Below are positions 1-14,400 of a stretch of 64,000 nt of DNA, in pieces; within the stretch, counting starts at the first letter, position 1, and every line of letters begins with the position of its first letter. Source of the stretch: Pagrus major (lineage: Eukaryota > Chordata > Actinopteri > Spariformes > Sparidae); the NCBI RefSeq assembly GCF_040436345.1, contig NC_133232.1, positions 26,442,315 through 26,506,314 on the forward strand, written 5' to 3'. A program made the translations under genes and the position numbers. The notes beneath the pieces were generated by a model, which ran no database searches, had not been told where the DNA came from, and saw only the letters and a list, made by a program, of their open reading frames with translations.

Positions 1-339
1 AAAAAACTTCCCAAGCTCAACTCAGCAGAATCAAACCCTCTCATGCTATGAATGTTAGCGCGCACAATAAGCTAGCTTGATTGGTGAAGTGCAGCAGTTC
101 GTCGTCGCGTCGGCACGTTTGAGGCTAGCAGCTAAAGAAAGAAGAAGGTGAAATGGCTGTTCACAGAGAGAGAGCAGCGAAGGAGTAACACTTCAGTACA
201 ACGAGTATTAAATGGAAGAAAGCAAGTCGTAGCCTGATGCTAAAAAAAAAAAGTTGAAAATAGTTCAGCTTATGCAGAAACGAAGGCGGTCGGCTACGGA
301 GCCCGGGAGGTGACGTGGATATGTTTTTTTTCTAAAACG

Positions 340-495
340 CGCGCGCGAATTAATATCTCCAGCGCGCGAAGAATGACACTGGCTTTTACGAATGACGCTG
401 AAACGTCAACCCGGAAGTTCATTCCCTGCTACATTTTCTCTTGCTAACATGCCCTCTCTTTCCTTTTCTCAGCTTTTCAGCTGGACTCTTGGCAG
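340..495 (+). promoter_or_regulatory. CpG-rich promoter and possible first exon, unknown gene
   Basis: GCGCGCGC runs and a CCGGAAGT ETS-type site at 411-418 precede a pyrimidine-rich stretch and an ATG at 449 in good context (AAC-ATG). Fifteen codons (MPSLSFSQLFSWTLG) run to a donor GGCAG|GTAAGC at 496. I do not recognise the peptide and found no convincing next exon; a small candidate between CCTTCAG and GTGAGT at 2643-2662 is too short to trust. It may be a housekeeping promoter whose gene lies elsewhere, or a leader exon. Confidence 0.3.
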
Positions 496-3400
496 GTAAG
501 CTTGCTAATAAAATGATTTCAAATAGGCATAGAGCTCAAATGATCTAGGGATTATCAATTAGCATTTTCAACTGAAAGAAAATCACCCTGAATTTGCATT
601 AATTAATTAGCCTAGCTTCTCAACTGTGAGTATTTGCTGCTTGTCTTTGTCTTATTTGAATGTAAAGTGCATATCCAGAGCTTCCGAGTCAGATAAAAAA
701 ATGTATACAAATTTTTTATAGAGATAGTTGCCTTTGAACAAATATCAGTCTATAAACATATTTTCTGTACATTAATTTATAAACTTTTATATCCTTGAAT
801 GTTTTTTAATACCCAAATGATAGATGAAGTTGATTTATTTAAGTTAACATCAGCACTTTGAAACTTTATTTATAACTGTGTCAACTTTCTTGTTCCATGT
901 GATGTGATGTAAATGAAGAAAAAGATTTCTCTGCACCTTTATTCCTGTTTAAAATCATTTGTATAGTGTGTTAAGACTCTTAAATTAATGGGTGCAAGTA
1001 CATTATGTGTTAGCGCACCCAACTGAAAAAGTTAGGCACACCAGTGCAACCAGTGTATGAAGTTAGTCTGGAGCCCTGATATCTTTTGAGTTTTGGACAG
1101 TTGAACAAAACGAGCAATCTGAAGATATTAACACAGGCTCTGGAAATTGTGATGATGGGCAAAACCAAATAAAATAATCAAAAAAACTAATCAGCAGATG
1201 AATCAATAATCGGATTAATTGTCAGTTGCAGCCTTAGACTGTAAAAGCAGCAGTGATAGCAACAGGTGTTTGCAGTAGGAATTAGCCTTGCAGCAGCAGC
1301 AGCATAGCTATGCCCTGACAGTTGGGGCACTAAAAAAGTAGTTTCTAGACCAATATTTTGATTAAGAGATATCATGCTTTCTCAATGAAAACATACGAGT
1401 GTGCACTTCTTAACATGTGGTTTTTACTTTCTTTATCAACAATTTAGCTGTACGACTTCTCAACTCAGACAAACTTCCTTCCTCCTTCCTCCACTCCCTG
1501 TGTTGTAGTCTTACACAGACCAGGAAGATATTCACTATAGATAAACAACACTTCATTGAGTAATCATAAAAGCAATTGATTCAACATGGCTTTTACATGT
1601 TAATTGTCAATTTTACTGTCAATTTTAAGCTGTAAGTTGTAGAAATATTGACATAAAAAAAACGTAAAATTGTCCTCACTCACTTCCTATAAGTTACAAA
1701 CTACATTCGTGACTTGGCGCAAATTACTCAAAGCATCATCTGCAAGAGGCCAGTGAACCTCTGCTATTACAATCTGGAATCTTAGAAGTCAGAAATCTGT
1801 TTTCTTGCTGGGTCTGTTTATGTCTTGCATATCTAACGGCAACACATGCTAATCAGCTCGGCCATATTTAACCCGCATACCAGATAAACTACAGATTTCA
1901 CAGAGAAGTTGTACTTTCACAGTCTAGGATTTGCTCCCGGTGCCTAAATCAATCTTTCCACACCTAAAATTGTCATTTTCAGGAAACATTTATCTTCTTG
2001 CTTCTGTATTCATGTGCTGCATAATATGTAATGCACAGAGATTGCCAACTGCTGCTCATCTCTCCATCATCTTAGGATGAGTGTAGTTTTATTTATGATT
2101 TTGTCCCTCACACAATCCACTATAGCTCTTATTAGATACGTTGCCTTGAAGTTAAATGGCGAATACGATTTCTTCAAGGGGATTTCATCTGACCTATACA
2201 TCCTGAAGCTCTAAGAAGCTGTTAGCACCTGCTTACATCCTGTTAAGCAGGATGTGATGGGCATCTACTTTTCTTATTCTTATTCTTATTCATAGCATGG
2301 ATAACTTACCATCACACTGAAACAGATAGACACTATAGCTGCATGTTTATGTGCATGCACACACACACACACACAAAGACACACACAAGTGAGTACATAC
2401 TGACTTACCTACACCATACCGCTCTGAGATGGCCCTCGCCCAAGGAGCCATGATTGTATAGTCGTTTACCTCCTCTCTGCTCGTCTTTCTGATTCTCCTC
2501 CTGTTTCTCACTCGCTGACTGTTTTAAGGGGTGTCTGCTAAACTTCTCACTTCTGTATTTTTTTTTTACTTTAAATGAAAGCAATAAGCCCATCCCCCCT
2601 TTGCCTCTCTTCCTCTTCTGTCTCTCCTCTCTTCCTGCCTTCAGGCGGTTAAGGGGAAGTGGGTGAGTACAACAAGGTGGAGTTGTGCAGAGGCACAGGC
2701 CTGCAGTGTGTGAATCCGCCATTTTGTTCATTTGAGTGTTTACCATACACATCATTTGTTTCCTGTGACAGTGGGTTAAAAAGTGGTGGTGTGTTATGCA
2801 AAGTAACCACAATGTCAAAAAAATTGCGCACGCTTCTTGTTACCGCAAAGTTCGGCCTGAACATGTTCCTTTATTAAGATGTAGATGTAATCGAATGTGA
2901 CAGAAAGCAAGTTACATTTGTGTTTGTGAACAAAATACATACTGGATACCACAGAATGAGCTATTGAACTGTCACTTCACTCGACTGTCTTCCAGCTCAC
3001 ACTCTCTCTTCTCTTTGTGCTTTGAGTTAGGAGAAGCAGCACCACAGGTCCTAGGTGTTCAACTTCTCCTTATTTTGAGTTCATCTGTGAGGCTGAAAAA
3101 AGTCACCATGATCAGAACTGATGGGAATGTGCCTGTTTCAGGAATTCTTTACAAAACTGAAATTCTTATCAGAGATTTCAAAAATAAATTTTATGCTTCA
3201 GATGATGTTGACAGGGCAACCATTAACTTCCCATTCTGATCACATCCTTAACACAATAACAGCCATCCCTAGCAGCTAGGACATTTTTGCAATATTACTG
3301 CCTACTCTCCTGACATTAATTATGCACTACATTGTTAAAAGTTCAAGTGGCAAAACAGAGTCAAAATTACAAGTAAAAGAGTAAAACTTCCAAAATCCTT

Positions 3401-6400
3401 CACTTCGTACAGATTGTTTGATCAGCATGACAGTCCTAAGGCAAACAAATCCTTCTTTGTTTATCAATCAAGCACATTTGATGTAATACACAATCCTGCC
3501 TATTGTTTCACATTTTTCTGCTGATCCACAGGAGGCAGTAATGCGCCAAGAAATGGAGCCAGTAAAGTAAAGATAGGGAGGGAAAAGACTGGCTAGCTAA
3601 TAAACATGGATGCAAAAAATGTTGTCATGAGAAATTAAATATATGAAAGTGAAAGTAAACATAGCTTATGTTTAGAGGAGGACTACACAGGGTAAGTATT
3701 TTATAAAAGTTGTCCATTTGAATCTTAAGTCCTTCATAAAGTCATTTTTTTATAAAACTTTTATGAAACCGTAACTATTAAACTTATTTTAAGTGGTGAA
3801 TAATTGCAACTACTGCCCCCCGATGTAATAATCTGTCAGTCCATTATTAACATGTGTTTAGACAGCCAAAGTAGCATTTAGAAGATAAAAGGCAGCTTTG
3901 CAGGTTGACTTTCATCCAACAAGGCTGTCAAAACTTGACAACAGCTTATTTACAGTTTATCAGCATCTGACTGCTAGTGTGGGTGATGTGTTTGAGTTTA
4001 ATTATAATGATGATTGAAGAGACTAGCTTTCACCACGCATTAATACCAGCTGTCCCTACAATGACGAAGAAAAAAGTACAGTACTTAGTTGTAACTTTCT
4101 GTCATCGGTGCTGTGTGTCATCACCGCCATTATAGAGAGGACAGCTCTTCTTATTACAAGCTGTTTTGGCCTCTTCAGCACTGTTATAGACTGTGTATAC
4201 AGTAGTTTGGTATATTTACTTGTACCTCCTCTTGCGACACTTCAAAATAGGGCTACAAGTCTGAACTCAAGTGACATCATTTGAAAATATGTAGGCATAT
4301 TGAAAAATAACTTTTTTTTTTGTTTCTGATCGATGCCATAAATACAACATAAATAGATCAAGTACTGTAGGTCTGATGGGGTAGCTAGCTAAGCTAACAG
4401 AGTGCAGCTACCTTAAGACTTTTCTGCTTTTTCAATGTAATTTAACCAGTAAGAAATTCCTGTATCTGCTGGTAAAAGTAGTCATAAGTAGCCTGTTACG
4501 AATTAGTGGAACTGTTGGTTGAGATGCCACAGTTATGATAAAGAAATCTATTGGAAAATATTGATATATTTAACAAAAAAATTGAAAAAGCAGTCATGCG
4601 TGGTCCACGCTGTGAGTTTAGATTCAAAAGAAATTCTACCATGAAAATTTAATCCAAGAAAAATAAAATTGCAAACCACCACTCATAGCTATCTATTACA
4701 ATTAGCACAATCAAATAGTCTATATGTTGTTTAAAATTCAGTATTGTAGCATTTAACTTTATTTTTTTATTATTATTATTATTATTATTGTTAATGATGT
4801 TTTGGCGAGTTTTAAGTTATGTTACCATCAGAATCCATTTCTTTGTGTGGACAAGGAGTTTATTCAGCTTGTTGCCTTTAAAATTCCATTTGCCGTTTTT
4901 CATTAAAGAAACATTTGGATTCAGACCAACATTTTTCCATTCAGCCAGTCCTGTTTGCCTGCAGCTAACACTAACAAATGACTGATCTCCTTAGAAATGA
5001 TGCCATTACTTTGCAAATCCAAAAGAGGGTGGTAGAGTTCTTAATCATTTTTCATTTAATTCACTTGGCATTACCTCATCTTATCTTATCTCTAGAAATG
5101 GCATATTTTAAACACGCTGTTGACCCAGACTGGGAGCTGTGGTTTAACTTCTCATAATAAAAATGTATATTACAATGCTAATGGAATTCCAGCTACCACT
5201 GCCAACTGCCTATTTAAATACCAGTTTAAATAAATGATCCGTTTCCTTACTCTACCCTGCATGGGAACACTGTGGCCCAAAGGCGTCATAGCCAAGGAAC
5301 AATCAACTATGGTCCTAAATATATAAGACATCACATACATAGCCAAATGATTAATGAGGCCTCCAGAGATTGGAGTGCTAATCAGGTATCATCCACCAAC
5401 TCTCCGGTAATCTTGTTGTCATGGAAGCATGAGGGAGACATGGCTGAGGTGTCAACACACTGTAGATGTGACACTGACAGAAAGGTGAGGAGCATTAACG
5501 AGTATGGGCATGTGAGGAGGTGACTCTTTTTGTGTGTTGCAGAAAGGGAAAGTGAGAGAAAGACAGGTAGATAAATGAAGAAAGAAGGCGAGAAGGACAG
5601 GGAGAAAAGAAAAAAATGATAAAGAAAGATATGTTATCGCATAGTTCTGTGTTGTGGAACAAAACTGGAACCTTGCTACTGTGACTCACAAGGAGAAATG
5701 AGGGTGGAGCTGAAAGGTGTGCAGAAAGACAGAAAGAAATGACAGCTATAGCAAGAGGTGGAGCAACATACAGATGGAGGTGTGAAAAAGAAATGCAGGT
5801 TGAGGGGAAAAGCACAAAATGAGACAAAGAAAGATTAAGTTCAGCAGCAGCTACACCATGAAAACTGAGACAGAGCCAAAGACAGACAGGGAATGAGACA
5901 GATAAGGAAATGGGAGGCAAAAAACGGACAACGTTATGAAATGAGACTTGATAATGACTCATGAATGTTAGCCTGAAGCCCAGAAGATGAATTGACACTG
6001 GAAAGGGAAGAGGGGCCATACCAGGGATCAGAGCACATGAAAAATAGATACAAAGGCTGAGTAAATGGCTGCACCAAAAATAGAGAGATTGATTTAGAAA
6101 TCTGTGTGACCTATTGGGTCATTGACATCACTCCAGTCCAACCGGTGCCAGTTCTCAGAGATTTCCCCGGCCGCCATCCATCCATGAAGCTCTAAGGAGT
6201 CCTTAAATTATTCAACTGTGTACAGTTTAGACAGCAGAAAGAAAAAAAATGTAAATGCCAGCATCAATATCATGCCTTCCTGTGTCTCCCTCCACTACAT
6301 ACTGGACTTATTAACAAGCAATTCCACTAGGACTGAATGCAACAGGTTGCTCGGATTATTCAGGTAGTTCAGCACGGTCTCCAAAGGCAACGTTTTGTTG

Positions 6401-6540
6401 AAAAGAAGCTGCTTTATCGCAGCAGCTGGCACATGCAAGTTAGAAGGCACGATAAGAGAATGGAAGAGCTATTAGAATAATTTCAAAAGCAAATTACCCC
6501 AAAGAGATAGAGAAGAATAATAGGAGGCAACGCAGAGAGA
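496..6540. other. Non-coding, AT-rich
   Basis: No gene is supported. There is a short (TTA)n run at 4768-4790, a CA run at 2357-2374 and scattered AG-rich sequence at 5,540-6,000 whose long reverse-strand frame is a composition artefact. Confidence 0.5.
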
Positions 6541-6659
6541 GTGAAAGAAAGAAGGAGCGAGAGAGAGAGAGAGAGAGAGAGAGTGTGTGTCACTGGTGCT
6601 CCCTCACTTACTCTCTCTCCTCTCTTTCCCACATACACTTACACACTCTTTGCGCACAC

Positions 6660-6745
6660 ACACTTCATGAGCGAGACTGTTGCTCTCTCAGGGAGCAGAG
6701 CAGAGTGGCGGGGGCAGTCGTCACAGAAGAGGAAAAGCAGCGGAG
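6660..6745 (+). other. Possible untranslated leader exon (for hrh2?)
   Basis: A GA-rich tract (6545-6582) and a GC-richer segment end in AGCGGAG|GTGAGT, a near-consensus donor with no long ORF. It is on the same strand as hrh2 and 7.7 kb upstream, where a leader exon would be expected because the receptor ATG lies 16 bases after an acceptor. No direct link can be shown. Confidence 0.25.
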
Positions 6746-7620
6746 GTGAGTTGATAAATTTCTACTTTATACTATTGAATATGTCACCAAACTTTGAATG
6801 AGTTGTGAGTGGAAAACATAATCCATCCAGCTGTGTTTGTGCTGTGACAGGATAATTAAGTTTCACTCAATATTTGCTGTAAGTCTGCAATGATTTGCCG
6901 GTTCCATTTCTGCAGCCAAACAAGAATATTGCTTTAATAATTGTCAAATATTTGATAAATGCTTTATTTAATTAACAGCACAATCAATACGAATGTAGTT
7001 TAATCTCTTTTATGACTTGTCCATATTAGATTTTGGAGCATTTCTGCCTTTTTTAGAGTTACAATTTGAAGCATTTTCATGCAAAGACAGGCAAAGGAAA
7101 GTAGAAGATGTGATAGAGAGAAACAGTATGTGGTTAGTGACACACGACCTCAAACAGGCTCACTAGTTCCTGCTCTGAATGTCTGGCAGCTCAGTTGTTA
7201 GGAAACAATTGTGTTATAACGTAAATCATAGGATTGTGGTTGTGAAGAGTTCTGCTGAGTGTGGTGTAAGCATGTGAACTCAACGACAAATATACAAAGG
7301 GGTCATTTAATCAGTACTGAAAATAAGGAAGTAAGATTACTTGTGTGCGTGCATGTGTGTGAGCTAATTTATCTTTCATCTGTTACACTGCTGACATACT
7401 TTCTGTATTTGAACTTCACCTTTCGACCTTTCATTTGTTTCAAGTGTGTGAATTTTCATAGTAACACATCGACAGACCCATAGATAGACACATCAATAGA
7501 GATCCATAGCTCTCTTCCGTGGCTTTTATGTTGATAACGGTTGACTTTCTGTAGCTGATGCTCTTTATTCTATATGTTCAGAAGTTGTGGCTGTCACTGT
7601 CAATGCTAACCAAATCAAAT

Positions 7621-7722
7621 CACATCAATTTTATTTATGTAGCCCAAAATCACAATCACATTGCCTCAATGGGTTTTACAATCTGTTCAGTGAACGACAT
7701 CCTCTGTCCTTAAACCATCCTG
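7621..7722 (+). repeat. Interspersed repeat, short copy
   Basis: From TCAATTTTATTTATGTAGCC to GACATCCTCTGTCCTTAAAC this matches the longer copy at 41903-42165 in this window at most positions. The pattern is one I associate with an abundant teleost non-autonomous repeat. It is truncated at its 3' side relative to the second copy. Confidence 0.65.
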
Positions 7723-7944
7723 TTTATTGCAGAATGGGGAACCAACCCAATCAGCAGAATAAATATAAGCTATAATGTCAATGTAAGTACATTTCCTCAA
7801 AACCCCATAAGTTCAAACAAAGTGTTTCTATGTTGCAACTTTACCGTTTTTCAGGTTCCTACTTCTTTCACGCTTTGCTAATGCCTGCTTAGGTATAGCC
7901 ACAAAAAACACTTGGTTAGGGTAAAACTAGGTTTAACTAGGGTC

Positions 7945-8115
7945 CAACTTCCCATGATATATAGCCTGTTTTTGTCACCACTAAAATGGCTGGAAATGGT
8001 GCAACTTCCCATAAAAAATATCCTCTTTTGGTCGCCACTAAACTGGCTGGAAATGGTGCAACTTCCCATGAAAAATATCCGCTTTTGGTCGCCACTTATA
8101 TGGCTGGAAATGTCC
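7945..8115 (+). repeat. 57-bp tandem repeat, three units
   Basis: The units start with CAACTTCCCAT at 7945, 8002 and 8059, an exact period of 57 bases. Each contains TGGCTGGAAATG. The period is a multiple of three, so an open frame runs through it and produces a repetitive spurious protein. No sign of a real gene. Confidence 0.85.
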
Positions 8116-8170
8116 CCACAGACTGGAATTGCAGCTGCCCGTTTGGCAGCCTTGTGGCTTGTAATAACGC

Positions 8171-8208
8171 AACCCCCTTCCCCCCCCCCCCCCCCCCCCC
8201 CCCCCCCC
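8171..8208. repeat. Poly-C tract
   Basis: Twenty-nine consecutive C residues (8180-8208), preceded by CCCCC-TT. The other strand is a poly-G run. Length is likely polymorphic and error-prone in assembly. Confidence 0.9.
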
Positions 8209-8299
8209 GCTCACGTGTTATGCCACGTCTGGTACAAATGTCAACCTTGCACACGTTAATGCTAACATAATAAAAATGAAATGTAAAAAAAAAAATCAT

Positions 8300-11200
8300 A
8301 AAACTAAGCTAAATCACTATAATGGCAGATTGAGGGTTTACCCAAATCAGCAACGACTGAATCTGCTCTGTCTGTATAGACCGAAACATCCACCAGAATA
8401 GTGAGAGGATGTGGTTTAGTGTCATGACTTGGTCAGGGAACCATACACCGTGCTTAGCAGCTCAGTAGAAAGTTCCCTGTTCAAATAGCTGCAGGGAAGT
8501 GTAACAGTAAGATATGACAGGGAACAAGTTGACTCTGGACCTGTATGAGTGTGTGTTGTGTATACAAATGTCTTTGAGTGTGTCTACTTACTTAGACATT
8601 TATTAAGTTGAAGCACAGCATACAGAAGCTGTAATGTTAGCATAACAGAGGTGCGGTAAGGTCAAGATTGACACACTGGCACATGTCTGTGCCACAGTAA
8701 CACATGCTGTTAGTGTTTATACATATTTTATGCATCTGATCCCCCTGTCTGTGTAAAGCAGCCACCTGTCTGTCGCTCAGTGTGTTTCATTTTCACGCTT
8801 CGTCAAGATCCGCCAGCTTCTCTCAACTGGTCAGGACATACAACTGTTACCAAGCAACCCACCATCCCAGACCACTTTCCTCTCTCTCAGGGTCTCTCAG
8901 TCAAGGACAAAACAAAGACAAACAGGAAGACAGGCGCAGACACACACACACACGGACGCACCCATTCCACACACAAACACACACACACACTCACAGAGGC
9001 GTTGGCACGTTCACAAAAATGCAGACTGCTATAGATTACTTTGCAAAGCGGAGGAAGTAACTGAGCCAAGTATTTAGTGCTCAATTGAATTATATTAGGA
9101 TAGATGAAGCCTTCATTTGTCTGATTGAATTATGAAGCTCTTATGAATGCTGCGCGCAGGGAAAATTTGCTTTCAACATCTGTAGGCCTCCTCAGAATTA
9201 ATGTCCCCACTAATTAAATGTTTGATGACCTTGTACCAATTAAAATTCCTTGCTTTTCTTAACGTAAATCCATCATAAACAATCTACAGCTTTCCTAATA
9301 TGATAGATGCAGAATCAACAGCAGCTACTGCCACATTTCACATTTGAATTAGTCTAATCTTTTGGCCACTCTGCGGCTGTCTAACAAATAGTATATCACT
9401 AAAAAGTACATGGAGTCATTGCATGTACTTCTCCACACATTTCAGCAGCACTGTAGAGAAGAGGCAAGTGATTTGGTTCAGTGTGTCATCTTTGGACACT
9501 AACATACCTCCTGCCAACCATTAGGTGGCAGATCAGCTAACTGTGTTTCAGTTTAAATGAGCTGAATGAATGGTGACTACTGTGTCTGTAGCAACCGGAT
9601 AAAAAGTTAATTTCACGCCCTGCTGATGATCAGAGCTTATCTCAATATTGCAATGAGCTGTAAAAGCAGAATTGAATCAATTTCTGACTCTTTGTAAACA
9701 TATTCCAACACATTGCTTCACATTTGTGACAATACACATGGTTGATCATTGGGCTACAGAAGAGAAGATATTCCTTGTCTGTGTGTTTTCTAATAAGACA
9801 TGTCTGGCTGGTGGAAAAGGTCGCACAATGAGTACTTGGTATTTGGAGAATCTCAAATCAGGCAGCGAGTCCCAGCTGAGAGGTAAATAACCTCATTACT
9901 CATCTCCGAGCTCAGACCATGTCTGGTCCAGAGCCACTGTTCCAAGTTCTCTTCTGCGCGCCTAAAATTGGGCTCATTTCGCCAGACCACTCACTGAGTA
10001 ATGGCAGGTCTAGATGGGGGAAAATGAAGCTTTTTCCAGCTCGTTTGCATCTTTCTTTGCACTAGAAAACAGGGCACAAAGATAGGAAGCCATCCTGAAA
10101 GTTAATCACTTTGTTATGTCGGTCAACTGTTGGGTGTCACCTCAGATAGACTGTTCGTGCAATCTCCTTCGAAACCACAAACCCATGCAACGCTTTGTTG
10201 TCTCTTGAAAACATGAAACAGCATTCTCTTGCAGAAAACCTCCATAAGTAGAGCAGCCTTTACATCCTGTGGAAAACACTGCACTCAGCAGCCATTATGA
10301 TCCATTACAGTCCTCAAAATCCATTACAAAGACATGTGTTGTTGGTTGTGTTTTAGTATGTGCATTAACACCTACATAAGAGTGAGTGTCTGTGATTATA
10401 TATACAAATACAGTAACACTCACCATTGTATTCCATTAGGAACAACTAATGAGATATTTGTGAAAGAAAACAGATGGTCAGTAAGCAAGTAGCGCTCTGT
10501 CTGAATGAGTGATGCTTTATTTACTTTAAGGGGATATCATACTTCTCAACATAACTGACTTGTGACTTTCTACTGTAGATTGCACAGACTAACAGTGACT
10601 TGACATGGACAAAAAATAAAATAAACCCACGTCACTTGCTTGTGCTTACTTTGTGGTTCTTGGTAAGTGGGCAGTGTTGTATATTAATATAGTTTTATTA
10701 AAACACAAATGTTTATGCAGAAATAAACACAGGGAACTAATATGGTTATGCTCTCACAGACGCACTGTAACATGGGAAAAGGAACTCAAGCATTCAGCAG
10801 AGGGCAGATAACAAATTTACATACCTCATATACATTAATCCCGAGGTTAAGACAAGGTTATTGATAAAATTCAAGTAACTGTAATTCATGTCCATATGTG
10901 GACATTCCTCACAGGCCACTGTTGGATCAGAGCCAAACTTTTTCCGACTGTTTGTTTGAGCAAGTGTACGTGTGAGACAAAGTGAAAGATAGAGTGACTG
11001 ACAGTGTGAGAAGCAGATTTCAATGATGAAAACGGTTGAAACGTGTGGTCTCGGTGAGTCAGTCAGAGCAGCTGTCAGATATAAAAGGCTGAGATGTCAT
11101 GTGCATTTGAGAGCTGCACTTCATACGTTAGTAGCTGCATTATCAGTGTTTGCTCTGGATGAAGTTCAAAGCAGTGAGTCGGTGACAGAAATGTGTCCAC

Positions 11201-14200
11201 GAAAAACAAAGAAGTGAAGATTAAAAGAGTTCAAAGATTAGAGATGGTGGTCTGGTTTCTGTAGACCCAGATTTAATTAAAAATCTTTCTTTCAGTCTTC
11301 TCTTCATTAAATAGTCCAATTTCTCTTTCTTCTCGTCTTCATGTGAAGCCAGTGTGTCCACCTCTGACGTCTCGCTCCCTCTCTCTCTTTGAGGTGATAA
11401 GTGAGTGGCTCTGGACCAAGTCTGGCAAATGTCCCAATACCCATTACAGTGTTAGAGAATAGACGGGCAAACATTACCCACCACCCACTGACGCAAACAC
11501 ATGTACTCCACACACACACACACATCCTTACTTATCAAGTAGTTACCCTCATTCCACCAAGCACACATTCAAAAACTCTGCTCACATGCCATTAATGAAT
11601 GAGTTCACAGAGGACAAATTACACTGTGCAACCCTCCCAACAAAGTCTATTAAAAAAAGACAAAAAGTCTAACAATATCTACAAGAGAATCATGTTTGTC
11701 AAAAATACACTGTTGGACTTTGCAGTAATTTCTAGAGTTACTAGAGCAAAATGCCACAACTGTAATATGCATTGCATTCTGGGTATTGTTTATGACGTTT
11801 CATGTATTTTACAGTGACTTACTGAATATTGGGAATTTGGAGTATTCTACCGTTCACATCATTAATCTGCTCACATAGCATCACTTTTTAAGTGTGTCAG
11901 GTGTGACATGCTTTCCACCAGTGTAAATAACTTATTGAAAATCATGGAGAAAAACAGGAGGGAAAAATCCTGTAATTTATTACATTAAAAATAATGCACG
12001 CTTATTATACCTTAAAAATAAGTTGCAGTAAGGTAAATAAACGGGTATTATACTGAAGCGTGTTAGGGGTAGGTGGGTGGAGGTTCCCAGAATGCTTTGA
12101 TGCCATGAGAAGTAGAAGTAAACTATTTTCAAATGTGTTATAAATCACCAGAAACTGTTACACAGTGGTTGGTGTTGCTGTTCATCACACTAATACTAAA
12201 TATGTTTCTGATAGATTACCATTACTGTTGTAGTAAAAGACCATGAGTGAAGTCGTGCACATGGTTACTGACAACATGCCTGTGTGACTAATAACATATA
12301 AAAACTCTGAGTGTCCCATGATGAAAACAGATATATTTCCAGAAGTCAGACTGTCACAAGACAGTAAGTCACTTGTAAAGCTATATTTCTGTACAAGGTC
12401 AGGTATTGTGACTCACTGGCTGAAGTGTTGCCAGTGAGTTATTGCAAAAATATAACAATACTAACAGAATTAACATTTACTTGCCCATTGATTAAAACCA
12501 ACCTTTTTATTATTCATGGAAATTTGTTGTATTGGTATTCAACTCATCTGTTCCTTATCTTTCATCAGCCAGACTAAACCCCCTGAAACCTGACTCAAGA
12601 TTTCAAACAGGGTTTCACTTGAAAGCGTTGCCACATGATTGCATCAAATTGTGAATCATATTTAACATTATTGAAGACCAAACTAGTCGTAACATCATCT
12701 CAGCTGCAGCAGCTTGCTCAGAGACAGTCAGCCTAGCTGTTTACACAGTTGCACATACTGCACAAATACTGTGCACACAACGAGCACACTCATCTGCCTT
12801 GGTTTATGGTTTTATCATAGATAAATTGGAATTCTCCTTAGCTGACTGTCTGAAATGGCAGCTCTATTTTTGCTTGTTTCATCATGAAAAATGAACTGAC
12901 ATAAAAACAAATACATATACATTTAATAGGAACATGCATTTAAAAAAAACAAAAAAAACACCATAGTTGTTTTGATGATATATGTTGTGACTGGATTAAT
13001 TAGCACAGTGGCCGTCTCATACTAAATTCTTTACCATCATAAATCATGCATGCAACGCTTGAGTCAGACACACTGTGTCGACTTTTCGTTTCACATCTCA
13101 GCAAGCCAAGACTAAATTTAGTTTGAGTGTGAAAGTGTGTGTGTGCACTCTTGTATTGCTATCTTTGTGAGGACCAATATCAGATTCAAACCATTGTGAT
13201 GAGGACATATCTACATTGTGGGGGACATCTGAACCACCTATCACTACTTCTTCGAATCATTGTGTGAGAGTTAAGACTTGGTTTTAATGTCAAGGCTAGA
13301 ATAAGGTTTAGGTTTTGCCACAGTTTCCGCCATTCAGCAAAAGTTATATCTTGTCGTCTTTAAATAATAAATCTTTAAATGTCACAACACAGTTCATTAG
13401 AAAGTTATCAGAGAATAAAAACAGTGGTTTTACATATTTCTTCAGAGTTTATTTGTTCCAAAGGCAGATTTTTGTGAACGTTTCCATTTAACTGTGAGTC
13501 ATTCTGTCTGGGATTACTAATTTATCATTTTTATCAGCTACTTCAAACCTGATGCCAAGTTTGTACTTTGTGTCTTATTCTTGTATTGTTATCTTGTATT
13601 TTTATTAACCAGCTCATGATAGTGTATTCCATCATCTAGTGTACTGTATTAATAAAGGTTATCTGTGCAGACAGAAAACACACAAACAAATGAAATATTG
13701 TCCAAACAAACTGTTTTGTTTTGTTTTTTGTTATTGTTGTTGGACTAATGGATTGAAATAAATCAATGATTAATAATCAATAAATTACATTTAATAAGTT
13801 ATGGTTATAACCAAACACTAAGTTATTTTTCTCTTTTGTGTAAACATGACTATGAAATATGTGAATATAGGAAATACTGTGCTGATTACTAACTGTGTTT
13901 CTCCTCTCTGTCCACTAGGTGTCACCACAGCCATAGAAGATGGTGCTGATGCTAAAGTGATGCCATGGATCACTACGAGTCTGCCACACAGACAGAAAGC
14001 TGTTCAACAGACATCACAGACATTTCAATAGCGAAGCATAGTGCTGATTCGCAATTCTCAGGTGCTGATGTGGTTAAGACACACGAGTTGAAAGCTATGG
14101 TTAGTAGGGTTCAGGCCCAGCAAGAACAGCAAACTGTCAAGTAATTCAGCAGCTAAGAGAGAGGAAATATTGGCAGACAGAGAGCTCACACATAGATCTT

Positions 14201-14400
14201 AAGTCACATTTGACCATGGAGGCATTCAACTTAGATGGTTTCCACCTTAATACAAGGGAGCACCGAACACTCTGAGTGTACATGCTTAAAAACATTATCA
14301 ATGAACTTAAGTCTTATTATTAAGAGTGAGGCCTCTTGTCTAGGTTTAAACTACAACAATGTTTCACATGAAGCTCCAGCAGTGATGTCATCACTTTGTC
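8300..14400. other. Non-coding 5' flank of hrh2
   Basis: No gene is supported. There are CA runs near 8938-8991 and 11510-11525, and otherwise unique AT-rich sequence. A 59-codon frame at 13965-14144 with a good start context is discussed in the findings. Confidence 0.5.

Noticed and set aside
5495-6019. 174-residue reverse frame
   Set aside because: Complement of an AG-rich tract; Ser/Phe/Leu-rich text typical of such sequence.
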